From assembly GCF_019047785.1 (NCBI RefSeq), contig NZ_CP077290.1, positions 2,914,001-2,978,000 of the forward strand: a stretch of 64,000 nucleotides of DNA. Reading direction: 5' to 3'. Position 1 is the first letter of the stretch. Each line of letters opens with the position of its first letter. Both the position numbers and the translations under genes were made by a program. The stretch is from Enterobacter cancerogenus (GTDB lineage Bacteria; Pseudomonadota; Gammaproteobacteria; Enterobacterales; Enterobacteriaceae). Shown here piece after piece: positions 36,081 through 46,796 of the stretch. Below the pieces are notes generated by a model that was given only the letters and a program-made list of their open reading frames with translations, did no database searches and was not told where the DNA came from.

Positions 36081-36269
36081 ATGCATAATAACGAACCCGG
36101 AACGCCGGTCGACAGTAGCCTGGGTTACACATTCCAAAATGATTTTCTGGCGCTCTCGCAGGCTTTTTCTTTGCCTGAAATTGATTACACCGATATTTCC
36201 CAGCGGGAACAACTGGCAGCGGCGATTAAACGCTGGCCGTTGCTGGCTGAGTTTGCCCAACAACAATAA
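36081..36269 (+). CDS. bcsR: Cellulose biosynthesis protein BcsR
   Basis: Protein of 62 residues that forms a regulatory complex with BcsQ and contributes to assembly of the synthase. The C-terminal half (QREQLAAAIKRWPLLAEFAQ) matches BcsR. It is first in the plus-strand operon, 11 bases ahead of bcsQ. The 172-base gap to bcsE must hold the divergent promoters, but I see no clear -10/-35 pair there. Confidence 0.9.
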   Translation: MHNNEPGTPVDSSLGYTFQNDFLALSQAFSLPEIDYTDISQREQLAAAIKRWPLLAEFAQQQ

Positions 36270-36280
36270 GGGAGCCATTG

Positions 36281-37033
36281 ATGGCCATACTCGGATTACA
36301 GGGCGTCCGTGGCGGTGTGGGTACAACATCCGTCACCGCGGCGCTGGCGTGGTCATTGCAACTACTGGGTGAATCGGTGTTGGTCATTGATGCCTGCCCC
36401 GACAATTTGCTGCGCATGTCGTTCAACGTCGACTTCCGCCATCAAGACGGCTGGGCGCGGGCATTCCTCGACGGTAAAGAGTGGCAGGACGCGGGCCTGC
36501 GTTACACCTCCCTGCTGGATTTGCTCCCCTACGGACAACTGACCGTTGCAGAACGCGAGAACGAAAATGCGCATCAGCCCCTGCTTGCGCAGTTCAGCAA
36601 CGCTTTGCAGCGTTTGAAAGAGCAGGGCCATTACCGCTGGATAGTGCTCGATCTGCCGCACGGTAGCGATCCGCTGACGCGCCAACTCATTACCCAGTGC
36701 GATCACGTGCTCTCCATTGTTAACGTTGATGCGAATTGCCATATCCGCCTGCATCAGCAGGCTCTGCCGGCGAATGCCCACATTCTGATTAACGATCTGC
36801 GCCTCAGCAGCCAGATCCAGGACGATCTGTACCAGATTTGGCTGCAAAGCCAGCGACGCCTTTTGCCGATGGTCATCCATCGTGATGAAGCCATGGCGGA
36901 GTGCCTTGCTTCCAAACAGCCGCTTGGCGAATACCGGAGCGATTCACTGGCGGCGGAAGAGATCCTGACGCTGGCGAACTGGTGCTTGCTGCACTACGCC
37001 GGGCGCGGGGAATCTGCCGGGAGTCCTGCATGA
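36281..37033 (+). CDS. bcsQ: Cellulose biosynthesis protein BcsQ (ParA/MinD-like ATPase)
   Basis: BcsQ, 250 residues, a SIMIBI-class ATPase that with BcsR and BcsE helps to place and stabilise cellulose synthase, often at the cell pole. The deviant Walker A is GVRGGVGTTS near residue 8 and Walker B is IVLDLPHG. ATG 36281 is the start; AAGGGAG precedes it. Codon 6 is TTA (Leu): the premature stop found at codon 6 in E. coli K-12 laboratory strains is absent. It overlaps bcsA by 4 bases. Confidence 0.95.
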   Translation: MAILGLQGVRGGVGTTSVTAALAWSLQLLGESVLVIDACPDNLLRMSFNVDFRHQDGWARAFLDGKEWQDAGLRYTSLLDLLPYGQLTVAERENENAHQPLLAQFSNALQRLKEQGHYRWIVLDLPHGSDPLTRQLITQCDHVLSIVNVDANCHIRLHQQALPANAHILINDLRLSSQIQDDLYQIWLQSQRRLLPMVIHRDEAMAECLASKQPLGEYRSDSLAAEEILTLANWCLLHYAGRGESAGSPA

Positions 37034-39645
37034 TCCGCGTGTCCACCTGGCTACTTATACCGCCGGTCAGCGCGCGGTTGAGCGAGCGCTATCGTCATTA
37101 TCGTCACCACGGCGCGTCGTCGCTAAGCGCTGCGCTTGGCTGTTTCTGGACGATCCTGGCCTGGCTGTTCATTCCGCTGGAACACCCCCGCTGGCAGCGC
37201 ATTCGCGCGCGGCACGGGGAGCTTTATCCGCACATTAATCCTGACAGGCCGCGCCCCCTGGACCCGGCGCGTTACGCCATTCAGGCGCTCTGGCTGGTGG
37301 CAACTTCGCCCGTTTCAGATAAGAAAACGCCGCACTGGCGCAGCTTTAGCCGGGTGCAGAATTTCCGCGAGCGCTATCACCGCTGGCTGGACAGGCTGCC
37401 CGAGCGCGTGGGCGACAGGACCAGCCATCTGGACGATCATAAAGAGCTCGGGCATCTGCATCCGGGCTTGCGTCGTTTTATCCTCGGCTTAATTGTCGTC
37501 TTCTCGCTGATTCTGGCACTGGTCTGTATTACGCAGCCCTTTAACCCGCTGGCGCAGTTCACCTTCCTGATCCTGCTCTGGGGCGTGGCGCTGCTGGTCC
37601 GGCGTATTCCGGGGCGGTTCTCGGCCCTGATGCTGATCGTGCTGTCGCTGACCGTCTCCTGCCGCTACATCTGGTGGCGCTACACCTCAACGCTTAACTG
37701 GGATGACCCGGTAAGCCTGGTGTGCGGCCTGGTGCTGCTGTTTGCTGAAACCTATGCGTGGATTGTGCTGGTGCTGGGGTATTTCCAGGTGGTCTGGCCG
37801 CTGAATCGTCAGCCGGTACCGCTGCCGAAAGACACGACCCAGTGGCCATCGGTCGATCTCTTCGTGCCGACCTATAACGAAGACCTGAGCGTGGTAAAAA
37901 ATACTATCTACGCCGCGCTGGGTATCGACTGGCCGAAGGACAAGCTCAAAATCTGGATCCTTGATGACGGTGGCCGGGCGGAGTTTCGTCAGTTTGCGGA
38001 AGAGGTGGGGGTGGAATACATCGCCCGTACTACGCACGAACACGCTAAAGCCGGAAACATCAACAATGCGCTGAAATATGCCAAAGGGGAGTTTGTCTCC
38101 ATCTTTGACTGCGACCACGTCCCGACGCGCTCGTTCCTGCAAATGACCATGGGCTGGTTCCTGAAAGAGAAAGAGCTGGCGATGATGCAGACGCCGCACC
38201 ACTTCTTCTCGCCGGATCCGTTTGAACGCAACCTCGGGCGCTTCCGTAAAACCCCGAACGAAGGCACCCTGTTCTACGGCCTGGTGCAGGACGGGAACGA
38301 TATGTGGGACGCCACCTTCTTCTGCGGCTCGTGCGCGGTTATCCGCCGTAAGCCGCTGGATGAAATTGGCGGCATTGCCGTTGAGACGGTCACCGAAGAT
38401 GCTCACACCTCGCTGCGCCTGCACCGTCGCGGCTATACCTCGGCCTATATGCGTATTCCGCAGGCGGCCGGTCTGGCAACGGAGTCGCTTTCTGCGCATA
38501 TCGGCCAGCGTATCCGCTGGGCGCGCGGCATGGTGCAGATTTTCCGCCTTGATAACCCGCTAACAGGGAAAGGGCTGAAGCTGGCGCAGCGTCTGTGCTA
38601 CGTCAACGCCATGTTCCACTTCTTATCCGGTATTCCGCGGCTCATCTTCCTGACCGCGCCGCTGGCGTTCCTGCTCTTGCACGCCTATATCATCTACGCG
38701 CCTGCGCTGATGATCGCGCTCTTTGTGCTGCCGCATATGATCCACGCCAGCCTGACCAACTCGAAGATTCAGGGCAAATACCGCCACTCGTTCTGGAGTG
38801 AAATCTACGAAACGGTGCTGGCCTGGTATATCGCGCCGCCCACCATGGTGGCGCTGATTAACCCGCACAAAGGCAAGTTTAACGTCACCGCAAAAGGCGG
38901 GCTGGTGGAAGAGGAGTACGTCGACTGGGTGATCTCCCGTCCGTATATCTTCCTGGTGCTGCTCAACATCGTTGGCGTGATTGCCGGTATCTGGCGTTAC
39001 TACTACGGCCCGGAAAACGAAATCCTGACGGTGTTCGTCAGCGTGGCATGGGTGTTCTACAACCTGATTATCCTTGGCGGCGCGGTGGCCGTTTCGGTCG
39101 AGAGCAAGCAGGTCCGTCGCGCGCACCGCGTCGAGATCAGCATGCCGGCAGCCATTGCCCGTGAAGATGGTCACCTCTTCTCCTGTACCGTGCATGACTT
39201 CTCTGACGGGGGACTCGGGATCAAGATCAACGGGCAGGCGAAAGTGCTGGAGGGGCAGAAGGTCAACCTGCTGCTCAAACGCGGCCAGCAAGAGTATGTC
39301 TTCCCGACGCAGGTGGCGCGTGTGTCAGGAAATGAAGTCGGTCTGCAGCTGATGCCGCTGACCAAGAAGCAACACATCGATTTTGTGCAGTGTACGTTTG
39401 CTCGCGCGGATACGTGGGCGCTCTGGCAGGACAGCTTCCCGGAAGATAAACCTCTGGAAAGCCTGCTGGATATTCTGAAGCTGGGGTTCCGTGGCTATCG
39501 TCACCTTGCAGAATTTGCCCCGTCGTCGGTGAAATTAATTTTCCGGTCACTTACTTCGCTGATTTCCTGGGTCGTGTCGTTCATTCCGCGTCGACCCGAG
39601 CGAAATGAAGCGAAGCAGGCGGACCCGGTTATGGCTCAACAATGA
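37030..39645 (+). CDS. bcsA: Cellulose synthase catalytic subunit BcsA
   Basis: UDP-forming cellulose synthase, 871 residues, inner membrane. GT2 motifs are intact: VPTYNED, DCD (360-362), TED (455-457, general base) and QRIRW (493-497). The C-terminal PilZ domain has the c-di-GMP-binding RxxxR (Arg696-Arg700) and DFSDGG. Multiple transmembrane helices flank the GT domain. c-di-GMP binding opens the gating loop. The ATG at 37030 overlaps the bcsQ stop (ATGA); the frame continues upstream but the length then matches E. coli (872). Confidence 0.97.
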   Translation: MIRVSTWLLIPPVSARLSERYRHYRHHGASSLSAALGCFWTILAWLFIPLEHPRWQRIRARHGELYPHINPDRPRPLDPARYAIQALWLVATSPVSDKKTPHWRSFSRVQNFRERYHRWLDRLPERVGDRTSHLDDHKELGHLHPGLRRFILGLIVVFSLILALVCITQPFNPLAQFTFLILLWGVALLVRRIPGRFSALMLIVLSLTVSCRYIWWRYTSTLNWDDPVSLVCGLVLLFAETYAWIVLVLGYFQVVWPLNRQPVPLPKDTTQWPSVDLFVPTYNEDLSVVKNTIYAALGIDWPKDKLKIWILDDGGRAEFRQFAEEVGVEYIARTTHEHAKAGNINNALKYAKGEFVSIFDCDHVPTRSFLQMTMGWFLKEKELAMMQTPHHFFSPDPFERNLGRFRKTPNEGTLFYGLVQDGNDMWDATFFCGSCAVIRRKPLDEIGGIAVETVTEDAHTSLRLHRRGYTSAYMRIPQAAGLATESLSAHIGQRIRWARGMVQIFRLDNPLTGKGLKLAQRLCYVNAMFHFLSGIPRLIFLTAPLAFLLLHAYIIYAPALMIALFVLPHMIHASLTNSKIQGKYRHSFWSEIYETVLAWYIAPPTMVALINPHKGKFNVTAKGGLVEEEYVDWVISRPYIFLVLLNIVGVIAGIWRYYYGPENEILTVFVSVAWVFYNLIILGGAVAVSVESKQVRRAHRVEISMPAAIAREDGHLFSCTVHDFSDGGLGIKINGQAKVLEGQKVNLLLKRGQQEYVFPTQVARVSGNEVGLQLMPLTKKQHIDFVQCTFARADTWALWQDSFPEDKPLESLLDILKLGFRGYRHLAEFAPSSVKLIFRSLTSLISWVVSFIPRRPERNEAKQADPVMAQQ

Positions 39646-39655
39646 TGATAACGCG

Positions 39656-42100
39656 ATGAAAACTAAACTTTCCTGGTTATGTGCAGTGGCAATGGGGATG
39701 AGTGCGCTTCCCGCAACAGTGGCTAACGCCGCGCCGGATAATGCTGCGGCGACGCCGGCTCCCACGGTTCCCGTCGTCGCGCAGGCGACCGACCCCGTCG
39801 TGACCGCGGCGCCAGGGCAAACGGAAAACGTTGTCCCGAATCAACCGACCGAGGGGAACACCCTTCCGGTAAACCAGAACGGGGCGCAGGCTGCAACGCC
39901 GGTGGTCGGGCAGGTGATGCCGGGCGTACCGGGTGCCAACGCGCCCGTCGTGGCGGATAACGTTCCGTCACGTGACGTGAAGCTGACCTTTGCGCAAATT
40001 GCGCCGCCTCCGGGCAGCATGGTGCTTCGTGGCACCAACCCTAAGGGTGGCGTTGAGTTCGGCATGCGCAGCGATGAAGTGGTCTCTCAGGCGGTGCTGA
40101 ACCTTGAGTACACGCCGTCGCCCTCGCTGCTGCCGGTACAGTCACAGCTGAAAGTTTATCTGAATGACGAGCTGATGGACGTTCTGCCGGTCACCAAAGA
40201 GCAGTTGGGTAAGAAAACCCAGGCTCAGGTGCCGATCAACCCGCTGTTCATCACCGACTTCAACCGCGTGCGTCTGGAGTTTGTCGGCCACTACCGCGAC
40301 GTCTGTGAAAACCCCTCCAGCAGCACCCTCTGGATGGACGTAGGGCGGAACTCATCGCTGCAGATGACCTACCAGTCACTGGCGCTGAAAAACGATCTTT
40401 CTGCTTTCCCGGTCCCGTTCTTCGATCCGCGCGACAACCGTCAGCTAACGCTGCCGATGGTCTTTGCCGGTTCCCCGGACGTGACGGAACAGCTGGCGGC
40501 GACTATTGTGGCCTCGTGGTTTGGTTCCCGCTCCGGCTGGCGCGGTCAGAACTTCCCGGTCATGTACGATAAAATGCCGGACAAAAACGCCATCGTGTTT
40601 GCCACTAACGCTAAACGCCCGGCCTTCCTGCGTGACCACCCGGACGTAAAAGCCCCGACGGTTGAGATGATGAACCACCCGGATAACCCTTACGTGAAGC
40701 TGCTGGTGGTGTTTGGTCGTGATGACAAAGACCTGGTGCAGGCAGCCAAAGGGATTGCCCAGGGGAACATCCTGTTCCGTGGCAGCAGCGTAGTGGTGGA
40801 TGAGGTGAAGCCGCTGCTGGCGCGTAAGCCATACGATGCGCCGAACTGGGTGCGTACCGATCGCGCCATCACCTTCGGCGAGCTGAAAACCTATGAAGAG
40901 CAGCTGCAGTCCTCCGGGCTGGAGCCGTCGCCGGTCAATCTGTCGCTGAACCTGCCGCCGGATCTCTATCTGCTGCGCACCAACGGCATTGATATCAATC
41001 TGAAATACCGCTACACCGCGCCCGCGACCAAAGACAGCTCGCGCATGGACATCAGCCTGAACAACCAGTTCCTGCAGTCCTTCAGCCTGGCCAGTAACCA
41101 GGAGACCAACCAGCTGATGCTGCGCCTGCCGGTGCTGCAGGGGCTGTTGGATGGCAAAACCGATGTCTCGATCCCGGCTCTGAAGCTGGGCGCGATCAAC
41201 CAGTTGCGCTTTGACTTCCAGTACATGAACCCAATGCCTGGCGGCTCGGTGGAGAACTGCATTACCTTCCAGCCGGTGGAGAATCATGTGGTGATTGGCG
41301 ACGAGTCAACTATCGACTTCTCAACGTTCTATCACTTCCTCGCCATGCCGGACCTGCGAGCCTTCGCCAACGCCAGCTTCCCGTTCAGCCGTATGGCCGA
41401 TCTCTCTGAATCCATTGTCGTTGTGCCAAAAACGCCAAACGAAGCGCAGGTCTCCACGCTGCTGGACGCCATGGCGTCCGTGGGCGCACAGACCGGCTTA
41501 CCGGCGATAAACGTCACCCTGACCGACGATGGCAGCCAGCTGCAGAACAAAGATGCTGACATCATGGTGATCGGCACCATCCCGGACAAGCTGAAGGATG
41601 ACAAACGCGTCGACCTGCTGGTGCAGGCCACCCAGTCCTGGGTGAACACCCCGCTGCGCCAGACCGACTTCCCGAGCATTATGCCGGATGACAATGGCCG
41701 TCAGGCTGGGTCGCAGACCGCCATTACGTCGCAAGGCCCGATGGCGGCAATTGTGGGCTTCCAGTCGCCGTATCACGACCAGCGTAGCGTGATTGCGCTG
41801 CTGGCGGACAGCCCGCGCGGGTATGAGCTGCTCAACAACGCCATGAACGACAGCGGTAAACGTGCTGCGATGTTTGGCTCGGTGGCCGTCATTCGTGAAT
41901 CCGGCGTCAACAGCCTGCGCGTCGGGGATATTTACTATGTCGGGCATCTGCCGTGGTTTGAGCGTCTGTGGTATGCGCTGTCGAACCATCCGGTGCTGCT
42001 GGCCATTCTGGCCGCCGTCAGCGTCGTGCTGCTGGCGTGGGTGCTGTGGCGTCTGCTGCGTATCATCAGCCGTCGTCGCCTGAACCCGGATCGTGAGTAA
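39656..42100 (+). CDS. bcsB: Cellulose synthase regulatory subunit BcsB
   Basis: Periplasmic subunit of 814 residues anchored by one C-terminal helix (about 775-800), which completes the transmembrane channel of BcsA and guides the glucan. A signal peptide (MKTKLSWLCAVAMG start) is followed by a low-complexity Pro/Ala/Thr/Val linker (about residues 22-95) and two carbohydrate-binding/flavodoxin-like repeats. It is about 35 residues longer than E. coli BcsB, the extra length lying in that linker. It begins 10 bases after bcsA. Confidence 0.95.
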   Translation: MKTKLSWLCAVAMGMSALPATVANAAPDNAAATPAPTVPVVAQATDPVVTAAPGQTENVVPNQPTEGNTLPVNQNGAQAATPVVGQVMPGVPGANAPVVADNVPSRDVKLTFAQIAPPPGSMVLRGTNPKGGVEFGMRSDEVVSQAVLNLEYTPSPSLLPVQSQLKVYLNDELMDVLPVTKEQLGKKTQAQVPINPLFITDFNRVRLEFVGHYRDVCENPSSSTLWMDVGRNSSLQMTYQSLALKNDLSAFPVPFFDPRDNRQLTLPMVFAGSPDVTEQLAATIVASWFGSRSGWRGQNFPVMYDKMPDKNAIVFATNAKRPAFLRDHPDVKAPTVEMMNHPDNPYVKLLVVFGRDDKDLVQAAKGIAQGNILFRGSSVVVDEVKPLLARKPYDAPNWVRTDRAITFGELKTYEEQLQSSGLEPSPVNLSLNLPPDLYLLRTNGIDINLKYRYTAPATKDSSRMDISLNNQFLQSFSLASNQETNQLMLRLPVLQGLLDGKTDVSIPALKLGAINQLRFDFQYMNPMPGGSVENCITFQPVENHVVIGDESTIDFSTFYHFLAMPDLRAFANASFPFSRMADLSESIVVVPKTPNEAQVSTLLDAMASVGAQTGLPAINVTLTDDGSQLQNKDADIMVIGTIPDKLKDDKRVDLLVQATQSWVNTPLRQTDFPSIMPDDNGRQAGSQTAITSQGPMAAIVGFQSPYHDQRSVIALLADSPRGYELLNNAMNDSGKRAAMFGSVAVIRESGVNSLRVGDIYYVGHLPWFERLWYALSNHPVLLAILAAVSVVLLAWVLWRLLRIISRRRLNPDRE

Positions 42101-42106
42101 GTTGTG

Positions 42107-43213
42107 ATGAAAGCCTTACGCTGGTACGTATTCGCCGCGATGATGCTGGCGGTGACGGATCTCCGCGCCGCCTGCACCTGGCCCGCCTGGGAGCAGTTCA
42201 AACAGGACTACATGAGCGAAGGCGGGCGCGTCATTGATCCCAGTGACGCGCGCAAAATCACCACCTCGGAGGGGCAAAGCTACGGATTATTCTTTGCCCT
42301 TGTCGCCAACGACCGTAAAGCGTTTGACCAGCTGCTGACGTGGACGCGCGACAACCTGGCCGAAGGCGATTTAACGCAGCACCTGCCCGCCTGGCTGTGG
42401 GGGCAGAAGAACAAAGAGACCTGGGCGGTCATCGACGATAACTCCGCGTCGGACGCCGATATCTGGATCGCCTGGTCGCTGCTGGAGGCGGGGCGGTTGT
42501 GGAAAAATCCTGACTATACTCGCACCGGCAACGCACTGCTTGAGCGCATCGCCCGTGAGGAAGTGGCGAAAGTGCCGGGGCTTGGCTCCATGCTGCTGCC
42601 GGGAAAAGTCGGCTTTGCCGAAGAGAACGCCTGGCGTTTTAACCCCAGCTATCTCCCGCCGCAGCTGGCAAGCTACTTCACCCGTTTTGGCACCCCCTGG
42701 ACGACACTACGTGAAACCAACCTGCGCCTGCTGCTGGAGACGGCACCCAAAGGCTTCTCCCCGGACTGGGTGCAGTACCAGAAAAGCAAAGGCTGGCAGC
42801 TAAAACAGAGCACCTCCCTTGTGGGGAGCTATGATGCGATTCGCGTTTACCTGTGGGCAGGCATGATGAACGATAAAGACCCGCAGAAAGCCCGGCTGCT
42901 GGCGCGCTTCCAGCCGATGGCGGCGACAACCGCTAAACAGGGTTTGCCCCCGGAAAAAGTCGACATCGCGACGGGGAAACGAACGAATGACGGCCCGGTC
43001 GGGTTTTCGGCCGCGCTGCTGCCCTTTTTGCAAAATCGCGATGCGCAAGCGGTTCAACGTCAGCGCGTGGCCGATCGTTTTCCCGATAACAACGCCTATT
43101 ACAGCTATGTACTGACCCTCTTCGGACAAGGGTGGGATCAGCACCGTTTTCGCTTCACCGCACAGGGTGAATTAATACCGGATTGGGGCCAGGAATGCGC
43201 AAGTTCACAGTAA
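42107..43213 (+). CDS. bcsZ: Periplasmic endo-1,4-beta-glucanase BcsZ (GH8)
   Basis: Cellulase of 368 residues with a signal peptide ending near residue 21 ([10 protein letters not shown]). GH8 catalytic acid Glu55 is in TTSEGQSYG, and the base Asp in [10 protein letters not shown]. It trims or edits cellulose in the periplasm and affects secretion. ATG 42107 is chosen over GTG 42104 by homology. Its end overlaps bcsC by 19 bases. Confidence 0.95.
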   Translation: MKALRWYVFAAMMLAVTDLRAACTWPAWEQFKQDYMSEGGRVIDPSDARKITTSEGQSYGLFFALVANDRKAFDQLLTWTRDNLAEGDLTQHLPAWLWGQKNKETWAVIDDNSASDADIWIAWSLLEAGRLWKNPDYTRTGNALLERIAREEVAKVPGLGSMLLPGKVGFAEENAWRFNPSYLPPQLASYFTRFGTPWTTLRETNLRLLLETAPKGFSPDWVQYQKSKGWQLKQSTSLVGSYDAIRVYLWAGMMNDKDPQKARLLARFQPMAATTAKQGLPPEKVDIATGKRTNDGPVGFSAALLPFLQNRDAQAVQRQRVADRFPDNNAYYSYVLTLFGQGWDQHRFRFTAQGELIPDWGQECASSQ

Positions 43214-46200
43214 ATCTACTCAGTTTATCGCTTGGCCTGGCGCTCATGCCGATGGCCCAGGCCGCCAACTCGCCGCAGCAGCAGTTGCTGCTGGAGCAGG
43301 TGCGTCTGGGTGAATCGATGCAACGTGAGGATCTGGTCCGCCAGTCGCTGTATCGCCTCGAGCTTATCGATCCCAACAATCCGGATGTCATTGCCGCCCG
43401 CTTGCGTTACCTGCTGCGACAGGGTGATACCGGCGCTGCGCAAAAAGCGCTGGACCGCCTGAAGGAGATCGCCCCCGGCTCCGGCGCCTACCAGTCTTCC
43501 CGCAATGCGATCCTGCTCTCCACGCCGGACGGGCGTCAGGCACTCCAGCAGGCCCGTCTGCTGGCCTCGACCGGCCATACCCAGGAGGCGATTGCCGCCT
43601 ATGACAAACTCTTTTCCGGTAACCCGCCGGGCGCCGAGCTGGCTTCCGAATACTGGAACGTGGTGGCGAAAGATCCGGCCCGCCGCAATGCGGCCATTAA
43701 CCAGCTGAAAAAAATCAATGCCGATAATCCGGGGAATACCCAGCTTCAGGCCACGCTGGCGCAGCTGCTTTTCCAGACTGAACGCCGGGACGAAGGTTTC
43801 GCGGTCCTCCAGGAGATGGCGAAATCCAACAGCGGTCGCGGCCAGGCGTCGGATATGTGGTATGAGCAGATCAAAGATCGGCCGACCAGCGCGGCCAGCG
43901 TCAGCGAGCTACAGAAATACCTGAGCGTGTTTAGCGACGGCGACAGCGTCACGGCTGCGCGCTCCCAGCTGGAAGCCCAGCAAAAACAGCTCGCGGATCC
44001 GACCTTCCGTGCCAAAGCCGAAGGGCTGGCCGCCGTAGATGCCGGGCAGGGCAGCAAAGCTGTTGCCGAACTGCAAAAGGCCGTCAGCGCGAATCATGCT
44101 GACAGCGAAGCCATTGGCGCGCTGGGGCAGGCCTATTCCCAGAAAGGCGATCGCGCCCGCGCGGTGGCGCAGTTCGAAAAAGCGATTGCGCTCGACCCGC
44201 AGAGTGATAACCGGGGCAAATGGGACAGCCTGCTGAAAGTCAACCGCTACTGGCTGCTGATCCAGCAGGGCGATGCCGCCCTGAAAGCCAACGATACCGC
44301 GCAGGCGGAGCGCTTTTATCAGCAGGCGCGTAACATCGATAATACCGACAGCTATGCGGTGCTGGGCCTGGGCGATGCCGCCACGGCGCGTAACGATAAC
44401 GCAGCGGCTGAGCGTTACTATCGCCAGGCGTTGCGCATGGACAGCGGGAACAGCAACGCGGTGCGCGGTCTTGCCAGGCTCTACCGCGCGCAGTCCACGG
44501 AAAAGGCGGCGGAATTTATTCAGTCTCTCTCTGCCAGCCAGCGTCGCAGTATTGATGATATCGAGCGCGGGCTGACCAATGACCGTTTGTCCGCCCAGGC
44601 GGAGCAGCTGGAAAACGAAGGGAAATTCGCGCAGGCTGCGGACATTCAGCGCCGTCGTCTGGCGCTCTCGCCGGGCGACGTGTGGATCACCTATCGTCTC
44701 TCACGCGATCTCTACAGCGCCGGGCAGCACGGCCAGGCAGATAACCTGATGCGCCAGCTCGCCAGCCAGAAACCGGGCGACCCGGAACAGGTGTACGCCT
44801 ACGGCCTATACCTCTCCGGTAACAATCAGGATCGCGCCGCGCTGGCCCATCTCGACACGCTGCCGCGTGATAAATGGAACGGAAACATTCAGGAGCTGGC
44901 GGATCGCCTGCAAAGCGATCAGGTGCTGGAAACGGCAAACCGCCTGCGCGACAGCAGAAAAGAGCAGGAGGCCGAGACCCTGCTTCGCCAGCAGCCGACC
45001 TCCACGCGTATCGATCTTACGCTGGCAGACTGGGCGCAGCAGCGCGGCGACAACGCTACAGCAAAAACCGCCTACGGCACCGTTTTACAACGCGAGCCGC
45101 AAAACGAGGACGCACTTCTGGGGTTGACCGAAGTGTATATTGCCGAAGGCGATCGGCAGGCAGCGCGCGCCGAACTGGCAAAACTGCCTGCCACAGAAAA
45201 CGGCCAGCCGCGCTCGCTTAACGTGCAGCGTCGGGTCGCTATGGCGCAGGCAGGGCTGGGTGACACCGCGGCGGCAGACCAGACCTTCAGCAAATTGATC
45301 CCGCAGGCGACGTCTCAGCCGCCGTCAATGGAGAACGCGCTGGTGTTACGTGATGCCGCGCGTTTTCAGGCGCAGAACGGCCAGCCTCAGCAGGCGCTGG
45401 AAACCTATAAAGATGCGATGGTCTCATCCGGCGTAACCACCACGCGCCCGGCGGACAACGACAGCTTTACCCGCCTCACGCGTAACGACGAAAAAGATGA
45501 CTGGCTGAAGCGCGGCGTGCGCAGCGATGCCGGTGATTTATACCGTCAGCAGGATCTTAACGTGACGCTGCAGCACGACTACTGGGGCTCCAGCGGTACG
45601 GGAGGCTATTCCGATCTGAAAGCGCATACCTCCATGTTGCAGGTTGATGCGCCGTTGTCAGACGGCCGGATGTTCTTCCGAAGCGATCTGGTCAACATGG
45701 ACGCCGGTTCATTTGCCACCACTAACGGGACCTACGATCCCAAATGGGGCACCTGTGCCGAAACGCCGTGCAGCGGCAATACCAACCAGTCGGCAAACGG
45801 GGCCAGCGTGGCCGTGGGCTGGCAGAATAAAACCTGGGCGTGGGACATCGGCACCACCCCGATGGGCTTCGACGTGGTAGACGTGGTCGGCGGCCTGAGC
45901 TACAGCAGCGATCTGGGGCCGATTGGCTACACCCTGAATGCCCATCGTCGCCCGATCTCCAGCTCGATGCTGGCCTTTGCCGGGCAGAAAGATACCAACA
46001 CCGGCACCACCTGGGGCGGCGTTCGCTCAACCGGCGGCGGCGTTAGCATTAGCTATGACAAAGGCGATGCGAACGGCGTCTGGTCGAGCCTGAACGTCGA
46101 CAGCCTGACCGGCAAAAACGTTGAAGATAACTGGCGCGTGCGCTGGATGACAGGGTATTACTACAAATTAATCAACGAAAACAACGAGCGCCTGACGGTT

Positions 46201-46677
46201 GGCGTCTCTAACATGGTATGGCATTACGATAAAGATCTGAGTGCCTATACGCTGGGACAGGGCGGTTACTATAGCCCGCAGGAGTATGTCTCGTTCGCGC
46301 TGCCGGTGACCTGGCGTAAGCGCACCGAGAACTGGTCCTGGGAGCTGGGCGGCTCTGTCTCCTGGTCGCATTCGAAAACGGATGATGTAATGCGTTATCC
46401 GCAGCAGGGGTTAATCCCCACCAATGAGCCGGGCCGCTATACTGACCGGGGCGAGATGGAAACCGGGAGCAGCTCCTCCGGCACGGGTTATACCGCTCGC
46501 GCCATTATTGAGCGCCGCGTCACGTCCAACTGGTTCGTCGGTATGGGCGTGGATATTCAGGAAGCGAAAGACTATACCCCGAGTCATGCACTGCTTTACG
46601 TGCGCTATTCTGCCGCAGGCTGGCAGGGCGATATGGACTTACCGCCTCAGCCGCTCACGCCGTATGCGGACTGGTAA
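43195..46677 (+). CDS. bcsC: Cellulose export outer-membrane protein BcsC
   Basis: BcsC, 1160 residues. A signal peptide (to about residue 24, PMAQAANS) precedes a periplasmic superhelix of about 19 TPR repeats and a C-terminal outer-membrane beta-barrel (about residue 800 to the end) through which cellulose leaves the cell. ATG 43195 is preceded by GGCCAGGA and overlaps bcsZ. The terminal segment (PLTPYADW) agrees with E. coli. It is the last gene of the bcsRQABZC operon. Confidence 0.95.
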   Translation: MRKFTVNLLSLSLGLALMPMAQAANSPQQQLLLEQVRLGESMQREDLVRQSLYRLELIDPNNPDVIAARLRYLLRQGDTGAAQKALDRLKEIAPGSGAYQSSRNAILLSTPDGRQALQQARLLASTGHTQEAIAAYDKLFSGNPPGAELASEYWNVVAKDPARRNAAINQLKKINADNPGNTQLQATLAQLLFQTERRDEGFAVLQEMAKSNSGRGQASDMWYEQIKDRPTSAASVSELQKYLSVFSDGDSVTAARSQLEAQQKQLADPTFRAKAEGLAAVDAGQGSKAVAELQKAVSANHADSEAIGALGQAYSQKGDRARAVAQFEKAIALDPQSDNRGKWDSLLKVNRYWLLIQQGDAALKANDTAQAERFYQQARNIDNTDSYAVLGLGDAATARNDNAAAERYYRQALRMDSGNSNAVRGLARLYRAQSTEKAAEFIQSLSASQRRSIDDIERGLTNDRLSAQAEQLENEGKFAQAADIQRRRLALSPGDVWITYRLSRDLYSAGQHGQADNLMRQLASQKPGDPEQVYAYGLYLSGNNQDRAALAHLDTLPRDKWNGNIQELADRLQSDQVLETANRLRDSRKEQEAETLLRQQPTSTRIDLTLADWAQQRGDNATAKTAYGTVLQREPQNEDALLGLTEVYIAEGDRQAARAELAKLPATENGQPRSLNVQRRVAMAQAGLGDTAAADQTFSKLIPQATSQPPSMENALVLRDAARFQAQNGQPQQALETYKDAMVSSGVTTTRPADNDSFTRLTRNDEKDDWLKRGVRSDAGDLYRQQDLNVTLQHDYWGSSGTGGYSDLKAHTSMLQVDAPLSDGRMFFRSDLVNMDAGSFATTNGTYDPKWGTCAETPCSGNTNQSANGASVAVGWQNKTWAWDIGTTPMGFDVVDVVGGLSYSSDLGPIGYTLNAHRRPISSSMLAFAGQKDTNTGTTWGGVRSTGGGVSISYDKGDANGVWSSLNVDSLTGKNVEDNWRVRWMTGYYYKLINENNERLTVGVSNMVWHYDKDLSAYTLGQGGYYSPQEYVSFALPVTWRKRTENWSWELGGSVSWSHSKTDDVMRYPQQGLIPTNEPGRYTDRGEMETGSSSSGTGYTARAIIERRVTSNWFVGMGVDIQEAKDYTPSHALLYVRYSAAGWQGDMDLPPQPLTPYADW

Positions 46678-46738
46678 TCGGATTTTACTTAATCCATTTG
46701 TAAGTCTCTCTTAAAAGCATAGCAATCGGGTATACTCA

Positions 46739-46767
46739 GGCGCACCGGGTTCACTCCCTGGTGCGCC
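46739..46767 (+). other. Hairpin between bcsC and pdeK
   Basis: GGCGCACC (46739-46746) and GGTGCGCC (46760-46767) form an 8-bp stem with 13-base loop. A TATACT -10-like hexamer precedes it (46731-46736). It may be a weak end for the bcs transcript or a leader structure of pdeK; there is no T-run. Confidence 0.5.
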
Positions 46768-46796
46768 CTGCGCTTCGAGTTTTGTGGAGAGTCATT

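Noticed and set aside
36901..37030. N-terminal extension of BcsA by 43 residues
   Set aside because: The extension lies inside bcsQ coding sequence; the ATG at 37030 gives the normal length and ATGA coupling.
43195..46677. Tandem repeats suggesting a CRISPR or DNA repeat in bcsC
   Set aside because: The periodicity is at protein level (degenerate TPR units); there are no direct DNA repeats with spacers.
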